Positions 11,605 through 24,790 of a stretch of DNA of 64,000 bases are shown one piece after another; the first letter of the stretch is position 1; each line of letters opens with the position of its first letter. Source of the DNA: Arthrinium phaeospermum (taxonomy: Eukaryota; Ascomycota; Sordariomycetes; Amphisphaeriales; Apiosporaceae); the NCBI GenBank assembly GCA_006503535.1, contig QYRS01000002.1, forward strand, positions 2,170,001 to 2,234,000, written 5' to 3'. The translations under genes and the position numbers were made by a program. The notes beneath the pieces were generated by a model, which saw nothing but the letters and a program-made list of their open reading frames with translations, did no database searches and had not been told where the DNA came from.

Positions 11605-14301
11605 ATGTCCGACATGGAGTTGCCAACGCAGCAATTATGCGACTTTTGCCAGTGTATAGACTTGACTCCACTAGTGGCACCTCTGCCAGTGGAATTAGCA
11701 TCTCCACTGGGGCCAGCCAGCGACTACGAGGGCGGCCTGGCTGTTTATATCGACGATTTCTCCTTGGAGAGAGCCTTGCAAAATACCGACTGCTCACTTT
11801 GCAACTTGCTCGCACGCTGTGCCAGATTAACGGGAAGACATAACGATCTGTACGGAAAGCGCTGCTGCATCCGCCCGAAGCTCAGTTGGTCTTCTCGGCC
11901 AATCGAGGGTGCTTCACTTGACACGAATGTCCCCCATCTCTCGCATACTGGTCAGCTTCATGTATGGTTTCACGAGCTCATCAACTATCGGAAGTTTCCC
12001 GGACCTGGGAACCCAAGGAGAGAAACGAAGAAGAATGGAGATAGAACTTTGGGACGAGGTATCCATGGACGAACGGGGTTAGACACGGATGATTCACGGC
12101 CGGAAGATTCAAGATCAGAAGAATCAGAAGGGAGTGATTCAAAAGAGGGAGAATCAGAAGAGGGAGATTCGGAAGAGGGAGATTCAGAAGGGGACGATTC
12201 GGATTTGGATGGTACAGGTCGAGAAACTTCGGCCCCAAAAGGATCGGCACAGGATGATTCCAAACCAAGCAAGGAACTGGTCGACTGGCTACTAGAACTG
12301 CGCAATCTCGAGTTTCAGCCACTGCCTCCAGTATTGGATTTCGAGGCGGAACCGCGCACAGAAGTACTAACCGTCAAGTCAGCAATAGCCTCTTGGATGG
12401 TGGATATTATGGACGAAACTTTGACTACGTCTACAAGTGATCAGAGGTCTCCGATCCCAAGGTGCATCTCACTGGACTTGTTGGCGCATTGGCTGGATGA
12501 GTGTGACAGGCTTCACGAGCATACATCTCCTTCCCCGGATGAACCGCCAACGCGGATTGAAGAGATCACGCGTGAGGGCTTGCTGCGAGCCATCAATACA
12601 TCTACTGGATCTATTACGGCGCTTACTCGGGACTCGAGATTCGTGGCACTCTCCTATGTATGGGGCGTCGCAATTGAACCGCACAAGTCGCTGGAATCCA
12701 AGCCAATATCTGCCTACGCACCGACAATCCGCGATGCGGCATATATCGCCAACGGCATGGGTTATCAGTGGCTATGGGTCGATCGTATATGTATCGACCA
12801 AACCAACGAGGAGGAGAAGGCCGCCCTGATTCCTTACATCAAGGACATATTTGCTGCTGCCCAGGTCACTATCGTGGCCGCTTCAGGCGACGGTGCGCAC
12901 AGTGGTCTACCGGGGTCTATGGGGACGCCTAGGGACACAGACGTGATTACTGAGCTTCAGATCGGATCACCGAAGGGGCCGCTCCGACTTGCTCCCGCCA
13001 CCCGAAGCTTCAACACCCTCTACGATAGCTGTGTCTGGCGCACACGAGGGTGGACGCTAGAAGAACAGGTGTTTTCCCGACGCATTCTATATGTATTCGA
13101 CACGGAAATGATATTCAGCTGCAGCCAGGGCGTGTATCGGGAGTCCAGTCAGTGCGCCTTCACGTCCAAGCCTGCCGGGTCAACGTGGGCGGACTCCGGG
13201 GCGAGCCCGCCCATCATTGCGGCGGAGCTCTACGCCAAGCTGCACAGCAGACCGCCTGCAGGCTCGACGTGTAACTTTATCACAGCACGCGAGTTCGTGC
13301 GCGCGACCGAGGAGTATACCGGGAGGAGATTGACGTTCGAGAAGGACAGGGTGGCTGCGTTTGCTGGGTTGATTGCAGCAGCTACTAGTCCAGACGAGAA
13401 TGTCCCAGAGCGAGCGCTGCTGGAACACGGCCATCCCGTTCGCTTTTTCGAGACCGCCCTGACATGGCAATACGAACATGATTTCTTTCAACACGACCAA
13501 GAGTCCTTGCCATCCGACCAAGAATCCTTGACTTCTGACCTAGACTCCTTGACATCAGAGCAAGAGTCCACGCAACCAGTCCAAGAATCCTATCATACCG
13601 AGCAAAAGCCGGGCAAAGAGAATGCATGGGTCGCAAATGCAGATGTACCCTCATGGAGCTGGGCATCTGCAGGGACCAAGGTGCATTTCCTAGATAACGG
13701 CGATGAGGATTCCAGGTGCGACTTGTTCAGGTTTCAGCTACTTGACAGGTTCGATGTACTTGGTCTGCCAAGTCGTCCGTTTATTGCCAAGAGACTTGGA
13801 CTGGGCCTCCCAGATGACATCATCCAGCAGCAGCCGTGGTTGAGGGACGTGGCCCCGCGTGATCCGCCCGCCTATTCCGCAAGCCCGCCAACACTGAGCA
13901 TTCCGACGCAGCCCAGCCCCGACAGCAATAGCGATACTCCACCATCGCTACACTTAGTTACCATTGTCTTCGATGCTTTCATCCAGGCTACGACCGACGG
14001 CCAGCACAACATTTGGGCTGTGGGGGGACATGAGGACTTCGGTGTGTCGGGTCGATGGTCGGTGAACCCTGCTCATACATACCTCAACCAGAGATCTGGG
14101 CCTGCCCAGATGATGAGGTTTGCTGTGATAGGCGGAAATTGGCACGTGAAGATTTACATCATGCTGCTTGAGCCGCACGCTACCGGGTCCAACAAATTTT
14201 CCCGTGCCGGACTAATACGATTCTCGGAATACGCTAGCCAGCCCCTTTTCGACATTATGAGTCGCGGAAGCCCTCATTGGGATTACGTATGTTTAGTTTG
14301 A
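11605..14301 (+). CDS. HET-domain protein 2 with CxxC pairs and internal repeats
   Basis: A single exon of 898 aa from ATG 11605. The N-terminal 75 residues hold two CxxC pairs (CDFC near residue 12, CSLC near residue 69), a cysteine arrangement often seen ahead of fungal HET domains. A low-complexity acidic Ser/Glu/Asp tract follows (about residues 165-205), encoded by 15-bp tandem repeats. The HET domain spans about residues 345-500: VALSYVWG, then WLWVDRICIDQ, then RGWTLEEQVFSRR. A second in-frame repeat tract (21-bp units, residues about 631-665) sits behind it, followed by WSWAS, a common motif downstream of HET domains. The expected role is cell-death control on non-self recognition. 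Its partner is unknown. The tandem repeats could make the protein length-variable among strains. Confidence 0.9.
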   Translation: MSDMELPTQQLCDFCQCIDLTPLVAPLPVELASPLGPASDYEGGLAVYIDDFSLERALQNTDCSLCNLLARCARLTGRHNDLYGKRCCIRPKLSWSSRPIEGASLDTNVPHLSHTGQLHVWFHELINYRKFPGPGNPRRETKKNGDRTLGRGIHGRTGLDTDDSRPEDSRSEESEGSDSKEGESEEGDSEEGDSEGDDSDLDGTGRETSAPKGSAQDDSKPSKELVDWLLELRNLEFQPLPPVLDFEAEPRTEVLTVKSAIASWMVDIMDETLTTSTSDQRSPIPRCISLDLLAHWLDECDRLHEHTSPSPDEPPTRIEEITREGLLRAINTSTGSITALTRDSRFVALSYVWGVAIEPHKSLESKPISAYAPTIRDAAYIANGMGYQWLWVDRICIDQTNEEEKAALIPYIKDIFAAAQVTIVAASGDGAHSGLPGSMGTPRDTDVITELQIGSPKGPLRLAPATRSFNTLYDSCVWRTRGWTLEEQVFSRRILYVFDTEMIFSCSQGVYRESSQCAFTSKPAGSTWADSGASPPIIAAELYAKLHSRPPAGSTCNFITAREFVRATEEYTGRRLTFEKDRVAAFAGLIAAATSPDENVPERALLEHGHPVRFFETALTWQYEHDFFQHDQESLPSDQESLTSDLDSLTSEQESTQPVQESYHTEQKPGKENAWVANADVPSWSWASAGTKVHFLDNGDEDSRCDLFRFQLLDRFDVLGLPSRPFIAKRLGLGLPDDIIQQQPWLRDVAPRDPPAYSASPPTLSIPTQPSPDSNSDTPPSLHLVTIVFDAFIQATTDGQHNIWAVGGHEDFGVSGRWSVNPAHTYLNQRSGPAQMMRFAVIGGNWHVKIYIMLLEPHATGSNKFSRAGLIRFSEYASQPLFDIMSRGSPHWDYVCLV
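12106..12210 (+). repeat. 15-bp in-frame minisatellite in HET protein 2
   Basis: Seven imperfect 15-bp units beginning GATTC or GAATC (starts at 12106, 12121, 12136, 12151, 12166, 12181 and 12196). They encode a five-residue acidic repeat of the type D/E-S-E/K-E-G. Unit length is a multiple of three, so copy-number changes would keep frame. Confidence 0.8.
13495..13599 (+). repeat. 21-bp in-frame minisatellite in HET protein 2
   Basis: Five tandem 21-bp units start at 13495, 13516, 13537, 13558 and 13579, the first three nearly identical (GACCAAGARTCCTTG core). They encode a seven-residue repeat of the form D-Q-E-S-L-x-S. Repeat divergence rises toward the 3' end. Confidence 0.85.
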
Positions 14302-14542
14302 AGCCGGGATAAGTTGAGAATTTATAACATTTGTGTTGCATATTCTATCCGTTAATGGTTAATAGCTTGGCCGACTATAGACTTGATTAAGTCCAAGTCC
14401 AGCGAAATTAAGGTGGGTTAATGATAGATGAAAGGAAAGTCGCCCGGTTGAGTACAGCGATTAATGGATTAAAATGAAATATCTGATTGCTTTTTATATG
14501 AAGACCACGCTTTTCACGCATGGTTGATTACCACCACCAAGC

Positions 14543-17065
<2,523 letters not shown>

Positions 17066-19328
17066 CTTGAAATCAAGCCAAACCAAACAAAAAACAAGTA
17101 GCGAGTGATTGAGACCCAACGAAAGAGTGACAGTATAGGTCGTGACTAGTCAAGTCAACGCCGTAGGGAAGGAGGGAATGGGTAGCGAAGGAAAAGTAAC
17201 TAACATACTCCGACGTATTCTAGAGCAGTAACCACTTATGACGGTAAAGATTGCCATGTCCTCGGACGGCGATGTGTGCCCAGGTGGAGCCACGAGGGAG
17301 GCGAGCCTTGCCCGGGGTCCATCGTACTTTTCGGGGAGCAGGATGCAAATGAAGATCATCCTCGTTATCGACGCATTTGATGATGAGATGGGAGGGACTG
17401 AATGAGGATCCAGCTTCATGCATACAGACGGGTGAATTTGGCATAGCTGGATAAGGCGAGTCGGAGTTTGCTTACAAGTTGGGGACTATTGCCTTCTGGA
17501 AGATGCAGCTATTCGCTAGCCCCCCTGAACACACCCCTGGCAATCCCTACAGGCCCAAAGGCCCAAGTAATAGCGGGTGGATCTGGCCAAGCACGGGGGC
17601 CACTCCTGCAGCCAATCGCATCGTGTGGAGTCTCTAATGAGGCGTTTCGGTCACGAAAACTCGTCACTCTGACTTTCGACCAGTGCAACGCTGGGATACC
17701 GGTGCGACCTTCACAGCCCATCGGAAGGACCCGTTGGTGTGTGTGTGTAAAGCGGGTGGCCGATCTGGTTCCAAAGCTATGCCAGATGTTGCAACGCTAT
17801 CATCCGTGCTTCAGCGGGCAGACAACCAAACTTTTAATCCAACGTTGCTTTTAATGTTTAAAACGACGACACATTGCAACTCAGCCAATTGCTGATGTTT
17901 CTTCAGACTCGTCGTGCATAGGGTCTTTGGCCCAGATCTGGCACCTCCTTCTTCGCTGCATTCATGTGGTCCGCAATCATGATTCAGATGACAATACTGA
18001 CCAGGGACGCCGTCAGGTTATCTCCATTTGCCCAGGCCCCCCGGTTGAGGATTTACAGGGCTTCGGGAACTTCCTCTACCCCCGCGACCCTTGGCCATCT
18101 TGCGAGAGATATCACGCCCGCAGCCACGGCCCACCAAATCTCCCCCAGATGCAGATGCCCCCGCCATAACGTGCTCGGTATCCAATGCACGCTCGAGGTG
18201 GTGCTGACATGCATGTGGCATGCGGGTCAAGTGGCTCGCAATCTGTACCTGGCATACTGCGTGCGACCGACCTACCCAATGGAGATCAAAGCGCCCGACG
18301 TTGCTGCTCCCGCCAATCCGTTTTCTCGAGCCTACCTGGAGCCCGACGAACACGTTGGCCGAAGAGCAGGCACTTTCCCTGTCTGTTCTCGAAAGTTGGA
18401 TGGGGCGGTGCTTCCACGGTCTTGGAATAATACGATGATGGCGGCCTGACTTCCTTCTCTACCCTGTCAAAGGGTCTGGAGATTGATGGACTCTGTCTGC
18501 ACAGACACGATGCTCAGGCTGATCCGCAACCGGACACGAGTTTCTATCGGCCGAGTCGTGAACCATGCTGCAAACAGGACCACTGATGAAGCCACGGTTC
18601 GAGGGCCTTTGGGTTCAGATCTCTCATCTCTCAAATCCATCACCTGAAGCCGCGGCTTTCCACCGTCCCGCACCAGCTCTATCGGCTGACATTTGTCTCT
18701 CTTCGGAAGTAATTCCATCTCCAGGCCCATTGCCGGGCCTGCAGGAGCGGGATTGACTAACCCCAGAAACCCCAGCCGAATTGCTTTACCTGATGCTCTT
18801 GCGTCTTTGAACAATTTGCCATCAACAATGCTGCGCCGTAGACGCGCTGAAACCCCGATTCGATCCGTGGCCTCGCGTGGGCCAAGAAGGGTTATCCCTG
18901 TCCAGCCAAGCCGTTTGCGCGGCGTGGACTAGGGAGTTCGTCCGGTGAATGCCACCACGGACCAATGAGGGTCCCAAACGAACTGTGGGCCTCCTCCGGA
19001 CACGACTCCATCGTAGTAAAAGAACGAAAAGGCTCCACGGTGAGCGAGATTCATGTGTGCCAAGATGCATAAGGTGCATGAAACCGGGTCACACATGGCT
19101 TCCCTCGGCAGTCTCATTATATCTGATTAGTTTTTTTGATCCAGATCACTTCATATTAAGGGGCCCTCCATCATCGACAACCCGGTTCCCCTTGGGAGGA
19201 CTTTACGGTCGATCGGGCATTCTTTTCGTTCCTTGTCATTCGTTTCTTCTCCGGCCCGGCGAGTTGTTCGATGTTCGATGTCCCGCGACTAGACCTATGA
19301 TTCTGCTCCTGAGATCAGATTCGACATC
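17066..19328. other. Intergenic stretch between GMC and CFEM-GPCR genes
   Basis: A divergent promoter region of 2.3 kb. It contains several overlapping open frames on both strands but none with recognisable domain content or a consistent exon chain. Confidence 0.5.
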
Positions 19329-21142
19329 ATGAGGTCCTTCTCTGCAGCCGTGGCTGCCTGTCTTCTGTTCCTCGTGTCTAGTGTTTTTGCGACGAATATG
19401 TCAAAGTCCTTGACGCCGGCAGATCTCCAGGCGATCACCAAGGCTTTGTCACTCTTCCCGAAATGTGGTGTAAGTCACCCCCATGTTCTCACGGCGCGTG
19501 TCTTTGGGCGACGAGTAGCTGATGGCGAGTTCTGCAACTAGGCGACATGCCTCTATTCACTGGTACCGAGTTCGCCTTGCGGCTTGAACACGACTTGCTT
19601 GTGTGGCAATGATGATCTCAATGCCCAGATTTCGATCTGTATCACGAAGAACTGTCCCACATACGATCAACTGAGTAAGTCTTTGATAGCTCAAAGTCTA
19701 CATATCTGCCCGACTGCGAATGGACCGAGCTGACAGTTACCATAGAATCTAAGAATGCCTCGGCGACAATGTGCCACGATCCCATCCGCAACGAGAGTCT
19801 AAACCAAGCCCTGATCGCCATTGTGGGCTGCGGTGTAACTTTGGTCATCTTTCTGGCCCGTATCGTATTCCAGCTCTTCCACAATGGTCGGAACCTGGGT
19901 GGCGATGATTACTGCATCATCGCTGCCATGGCCCTCACCTTGTCTATCAGCTGCATCAGCCCCTTTGGTAGGACCCTTCCATGACCCTCCAGCACTAAAA
20001 CCTCAAGACTAACTGTATTGCAGCCGATTTGAATGGTGTCGGCAGAGACATCTGGACTCTCACTCCCGAGAACATTGAATCCGCATTCTATGTAGGTTGT
20101 CGACTAACACCTTACACAATAAGACCATACCTGAACTGACATCGATGGCTATCAGTACTTCTTCGTCGCGGAGCCCATCTACTTCGTCGCCCAGGGCCTA
20201 GTCAAGATCTCCATCCTGCTCTTCATGCTCCGCATCTTCCCCAAGCGAGACATGCGCATCCTGATCTTCAGCGTCTGCGGCATCATCGTGGCCTACACCA
20301 TCGCCTTCTTCTTCGCCACGCTCTTCCAGTGCCAGCCCATCAGCTTCTTCTGGAGGCAGCTCGACTCGACCTTCCCCGGCAAGTGCAACGACATCCACCT
20401 GCAGGCTTGGATCGCCGCCGGCATCAATATCGTGCTGGACATCGTCGTGGTTGTGCTGCCGATCAAGAGCCTTTGGAACTTGCAGGCCAGCCTGCCCAAG
20501 AAGATTACGGCCATTTGCATGTTCTCACTTGGTGCCGCGTACGTTACCTCAACCGCCACTGACACGAGGACGACGACATGTTCTTACTGACTGTGATATA
20601 GTGTCACTGTTATCAGTATTGTTCGTCTCCAGTCTCTCATCATGTTCTCAAAATCCGTCAACTTTACCTGTAAGCGACACTAAATTTCTGAAACCAGCCC
20701 AGCTGGCGCAAACAAACGACTAACGCATTGCACAACAGGGGACGGCAGAAAAGCCGGGTCTTGGAGCCTCATCGAGCTCTACGTCGCCATCATCTGCACC
20801 TGCCTGCCGGTCGTGCGCATCATGATCATGGCGCTCGGGGCGCGGCTGTTCGGGTGGAACAACTCGATGACGACGCGGTACGGGGGCGGCAGCTCCGGCT
20901 ACGGCACCGCGTCCAAGCTGGCCAAGTCGCACCGCTCGGTCAAGTCGGCGTCGACGACGACCATGCTGAACAATGGTGGCGGCGGCAACGGCGACTTCAT
21001 CCGGCTCAACGACATTGAGGCCGGCAACAAGAGCGGGACCCAGCTGCCGGGCGACGGGGAGAGCGAGAAGACGTTGGTGGGCAACCAGATCCATGTGACG
21101 CGGCAGGTTGTGGTGAGTAGCTACGAGCCGAGGAAGGAGTGA
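19329..21142 (+). CDS. CFEM-domain seven-transmembrane receptor (PTH11-like)
   Basis: Proposed exons: 19329..19469, 19542..19674, 19746..19967, 20024..20091, 20156..20538, 20602..20669 and 20739..21142; 472 aa, all junctions frame-true. Residues 1-21 are a signal peptide. A CFEM domain follows with exactly eight cysteines (FPKC, ATC, PC, TTC, LC, IC, NC and, after the third exon begins, MC). The rest is the fungal rhodopsin-like seven-TM domain, starting with ALIAIVGCGVTLVIF. It includes the conserved ISILLFMLRIFP segment and ends at the TM7 region around VAIICTCLPVVR. The C-terminal tail is Ser/Thr/Gly-rich and cytosolic. In Magnaporthe, PTH11 of this class senses host surface cues at the plasma membrane. 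The ligand here is unknown. Confidence 0.92.
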
Positions 21143-21334
21143 GAGGGGGTGTGGTTTATCAAAACGGTCGTTTCTGGATTGATACAAAATGGGTTTAATT
21201 TTAATAACGGATGAAATACATCGATAAAAACAAGGAAGTATACATTTCATTTCATCCCATATGCCACGTATCCCTTGATCTATGGCCAGTGGACGGTCGT
21301 CGCTAGCTACTAGTCTTGTCTGTTATCTAATTAC

Positions 21335-21958
21335 CTAAGCCGTAAAGTACCCAACCGCCTCCTCGACGCCGGCCACCCAAGCCTGCGTAGGGAAGACGGT
21401 ATCCATGAGGGCGCGGTGCACCCCCTGGTCGGGGTCCCAGCACGCGTCCTCGACGGCCGTGACGACGAAGTCGAGGTCGGTGCCGTGCGTGACTGTGCCC
21501 AGTACAGCGCCGCTCGTGGCGATGCCGCCGAGGACGAGGTGCTTGATTTGGCTGTCGCGCAGGAGCGGTACGAGCCCCTCGGCCACGAGGACGGATTTGT
21601 AGCCGGGAGGGCGCTTGGAGACGGTCTCGTTGCTGCTGCCGCCGGTCTTGGGGGTGAGGTCGGCGTACTCGGCCCCCGAGTCCGGCATGGAGGCGAGGAG
21701 GGGTTTGTGGACGGTGGCCCAGTGCTCTGTTGCCTTGTTGGCAGGGGGCGGGTCTTGGGTAGTGTCTATTAGGCAGTGCACGATGGTGACGTTGTTCTTG
21801 CGGGCTGCGTCTAGGAGGGTCTTGGTCGAGTTTATGAAGTTTTCTTTCTGGGCTGGGTCTTGGATCATGTTGACCAGCACATTTTGGCAGTCCAACAGGA
21901 GGAGAGCCGTCTCCGAGGGTGGGTAGGCGGAGGGCTTGTAGACATTGGTGGTAGTCAT
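21335..21958 (-). CDS. Isochorismatase-like hydrolase lacking the catalytic cysteine
   Basis: A single exon of 207 aa from ATG 21958. The fold is recognised from LLLLDCQN (Asp near residue 23), a beta-strand pattern ending in VLVAEGLVPLL, and the LVLGGIATSGAV loop. In cysteine hydrolases of this family the last loop reads T-x-x-C-V. Here Ala (about residue 151) replaces the nucleophilic Cys. Members acting on isochorismate-type vinyl ethers (PhzD-like) do not need this Cys, whereas nicotinamidases and carbamoylases do. This gene is therefore either of the vinyl-ether type or inactive. There is no signal peptide, although some fungal isochorismatase effectors are secreted unconventionally. It lies tail-to-tail with the CFEM receptor (192 bp between stops) and is co-oriented with the LysM gene. 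Confidence 0.85.
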   Translation of the reverse strand: MTTTNVYKPSAYPPSETALLLLDCQNVLVNMIQDPAQKENFINSTKTLLDAARKNNVTIVHCLIDTTQDPPPANKATEHWATVHKPLLASMPDSGAEYADLTPKTGGSSNETVSKRPPGYKSVLVAEGLVPLLRDSQIKHLVLGGIATSGAVLGTVTHGTDLDFVVTAVEDACWDPDQGVHRALMDTVFPTQAWVAGVEEAVGYFTA

Positions 21959-22436
21959 CTTGTCGATGGTTAATCGATAGTGGAGAGTGGTGAGGACTAT
22001 AAATGTGATGAGCCAGTATCCAACCAAGGTGAGAAGGAAGGGTGTAAAAGGTTTGGACGGAAATGGTATTCAAGACATCAAATTTATATACACACGTGCG
22101 GTACCCATTCAGTGGTTCACCATTTCTACAACCAACCAGCCAATTAGATCAAACTTTGGCGTACCAAAGTGACGCCCCTTGCGTCTGAACGGTTGGCACT
22201 CCTTGGCATAATGCAACTGCATGTGTACTCAAGCACTTTGACTAGTATGAACACTGGGTTGTATTATGAATTAGGGAAATATTAAGGTGCTATAGTCCAA
22301 ACGACATAATTATCATTAAAAGATCGCAGCGCCAGATATACTGGTGAAAAGCATGAACCCGTCACTCTTCAGTTTGGCAATAGCCTTGATTCAAAGCCTC
22401 GCGCAGGTATACGTGTGAGCTTAGAACCCCGCGACA
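21959..22436. other. Intergenic 478 bp
   Basis: 5' region of the isochorismatase-like gene and 3' region of the LysM gene; nothing else recognised. Confidence 0.5.
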
Positions 22437-23039
22437 TTAATTCCCGCCCGACACGCCGGTGCAGAGGTAGAAGCCGGCCCACATGTTGTAGCAAGCGCGG
22501 CCGCCGATGCCCGTGTTCCACTCGGCGAGCTGGTCGACGGTGACGCCGGCCTCCTGGGCGATGGCGCCGCAGGCCTCGCCCTGGCCGACCAGGTGCCAGC
22601 GGTTGCAGTTGTCGACCATGCCGGGCTGGACGGGCTGGGGCGTGGGCTTGGGCGTGGGGTCCGGGCCGGGGTTGTCGAGGGCGCCGACGCAGATGTAGTA
22701 GCCGGCCCAGAGGTTGTCGCAGGCCTCGCCGCCGATGCGCGTGTTCCAGGCCGCGAGCTGCGCGGGCGTCACGTTGAACTCGGCCGCGATGGCGTAGCAG
22801 TAGTCGCCCTGCTCCACGTAGTAGAACGTCGAGCAGTAGTCCACCATGCCCGCCTGCACCGGGAACGGCGTCGTCACGCCGTTGCCGGGTCCCGTCGGCG
22901 TCGGCGTCGTCGTCGCCGTCGGCTGGGGCGCCGGGATGCTGGACTGCCGGGGTGCGAGCCTGTTGAAGCGCTTGACGCTGGCGGCGGAGCTTTGGGCGGC
23001 GAAAAGGCCCAAGAGGGCGAGGGCTGAGGTGGGAAGCAT
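22437..23039 (-). CDS. Secreted protein with two LysM domains (LysM effector type)
   Basis: A single exon of 200 aa. Residues 1-20 form a signal peptide with A-x-A-like cleavage context. A Pro/Thr-rich linker (about 30-62) is followed by LysM 1 (about 69-118) and LysM 2 (about 145-194), separated by a Pro-rich PDPTPKPTPQP linker. Each module has the fungal LysM pattern: C...Y/W-x2-G/Q-D/E-x-C, then QLAxWN, then a conserved CxNxWAGxYxC end. LysM modules bind chitin oligomers. Small secreted fungal proteins with two modules and no enzyme domain often hide chitin from plant receptors or shield hyphae from chitinases. Whether this one acts in infection cannot be seen from sequence. Confidence 0.92.
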   Translation of the reverse strand: MLPTSALALLGLFAAQSSAASVKRFNRLAPRQSSIPAPQPTATTTPTPTGPGNGVTTPFPVQAGMVDYCSTFYYVEQGDYCYAIAAEFNVTPAQLAAWNTRIGGEACDNLWAGYYICVGALDNPGPDPTPKPTPQPVQPGMVDNCNRWHLVGQGEACGAIAQEAGVTVDQLAEWNTGIGGRACYNMWAGFYLCTGVSGGN

Positions 23040-23960
23040 CTTGAAGGGAAGAGTGCAAAGCGGGTGTTACTGTTGTGACTTTCGTTGGTCTGATGAGGAG
23101 TATACAGAGGAAGAATTTGGCGACTGTGATAAAACAATTCAAATATAGGTTTTGCTTGGATATAGCCCTGATATATATATGATATAGTAGTATTTGGCAA
23201 GCCTCCGAGTCAGCATATTATAGAGTCTCGCGCATATACGAGCTCGCCAAGCTGACGGAGTCTAGTCCTCACTCGTGGGTTAATTCTAGATGGGCTGATC
23301 GGAATCGCCAAGCAGGCATCAGCTTACAGCCTGGACGAGGCGGTCAGCATTGCTTGATGAAATCACGCGGGCTCGGCTTGCGGCGGGGAAGCGAACAACA
23401 CACCATATTAAATTACCAAACGCCATTGAGAATGGGTATACTGCGCGGCCGGTGCCGACGGGAAGTCTCCACGAATATGCCGGGAAGAGTTATGCCAATA
23501 GTGAAAAGAAGAACCCATATTATCCTAGGGCTTGGGCATCTCCCTATCCCATGTCACAATCACTCCATATCGCGAGGTAAAATAGCTTCAGCGGCCAGAA
23601 ACGGAAGTCTCAAATGCCAAGCCAATATATGTTACTAAACGAGATGACCGTGCGGCGTAGTATACAGAACGGTGGGTGAGATACAGGGATCGCTGCATAT
23701 GTGCCGCTGGAAGAACTGATAGGGCCGATTTTAATTGGACCAATACCCGATCATGAGCAAACGCAACCGACTCAGCCAATAGCCGTTACTCCACGGAGTA
23801 TCTACATACATTAAACTTTTGGGCGTTGCGGGGAACCTCGGAACCATGCTGCGTCATGGTTCATTACGAAAATTAGGCCCCAGAGTGGCATCGGAAGTTT
23901 TTGGGAACCCCTGCCCGGGCCTAGGCCCAGGCGTTATGCTACTTCGCATGTCGTAGGTAC
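23040..23960. other. Intergenic stretch
   Basis: Promoter of the LysM gene followed by sequence with no supported gene. Confidence 0.5.
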
Positions 23961-24790
23961 TTAAAGAATCCTCGGTGCGACAAGCGCCAGAACTGGCAGT
24001 ACCCGACTCATTCCGGAGCCCGCGTCCTGTGGCGGTGCGAGGCTCTTCTGCCTGCTCTGGTATATGGCGCAGTGATCGTCTGCCACTCACCCTCATCGCA
24101 CCGCATATCGCCCAAGACTTTGACCGAGACGTTCGCCGCCAGCTTGTTGGCGACTGGCTTGAAGACGCACTTGGCCTTGCATCGATGACCGGACAGTCTT
24201 CGCCCCGGCTATAGATCTTCCTCGCGTCGGTAACACGAATCGCGGCGGAGCTCTCCTCGCCAGGCTTCCTGCACGACTTGACTGTGGCCTCGATTTTCGG
24301 GGAGCTGAGCCCCGGTACTGTACTGAGTTCGACCACGGGGGCATTCCGTTATCTAGACGAGGACTTTGGTTATTGGAGAAGCACTTGGTTTGCGTAGCCA
24401 CCTTCCATAGAATCCCGAGAGAGCCCGTCGTCACAGTCGTCATGCTGACTGTAGGAATATGGAGAATTAGTTGGCCTGGCCCGTCGCCGACGGCATCCGC
24501 GATAAGGCCGGGCTCGATGCCTGCACTCTGCCACATCGACGAGGACCTCGTGTCGAAATCCTCGGCAAGAGACTGCACTGACACGACGAGGCGGAACTTT
24601 AGAGGCCAGATGGTTTCCAGGTTGTTTACGCCAAAGACTGAAGGGAACAGTTGGGTTGGCGCATAGGTCTCATTGTTGCGCGGGAAGATGAAGTCGAACT
24701 GGACGTCAGCGGGGAGTGTTCTCGCCACGTTTGCGCTCTCAAACCATCGGGTATTAGTAGAGAAAAGAACAAAGAGGAATGCTTTATGTT
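23961..24790 (-). pseudogene. DUF7136-family secreted-protein gene, frameshifted
   Basis: Homology to the fungal DUF7136 family is spread over at least three reading frames. Frame 1 (about 24790-24400) carries TLPADVQFDFIFPRNNETYA and the following beta-rich core to GSLGILWKV. Frame 2 (about 24310-24185) carries RKIYSRGEDCPVIDA. Frame 3 (about 24190-24080) carries KCVFKPVANKLAANVSVKVL and a following MRCDEGEW. A short hydrophobic tail ending at 23961 lies in yet another frame. The switch from frame 2 to 3 happens within a few bases, leaving no room for an intron. No ATG with a signal peptide is evident ahead of frame 1. I infer a decayed gene; several sequencing indels are the alternative. 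Confidence 0.6.

Noticed and set aside
17468..18449. Overlapping plus-strand open frames
   Set aside because: Frames are short, overlap each other and carry no recognisable domain or splice chain.
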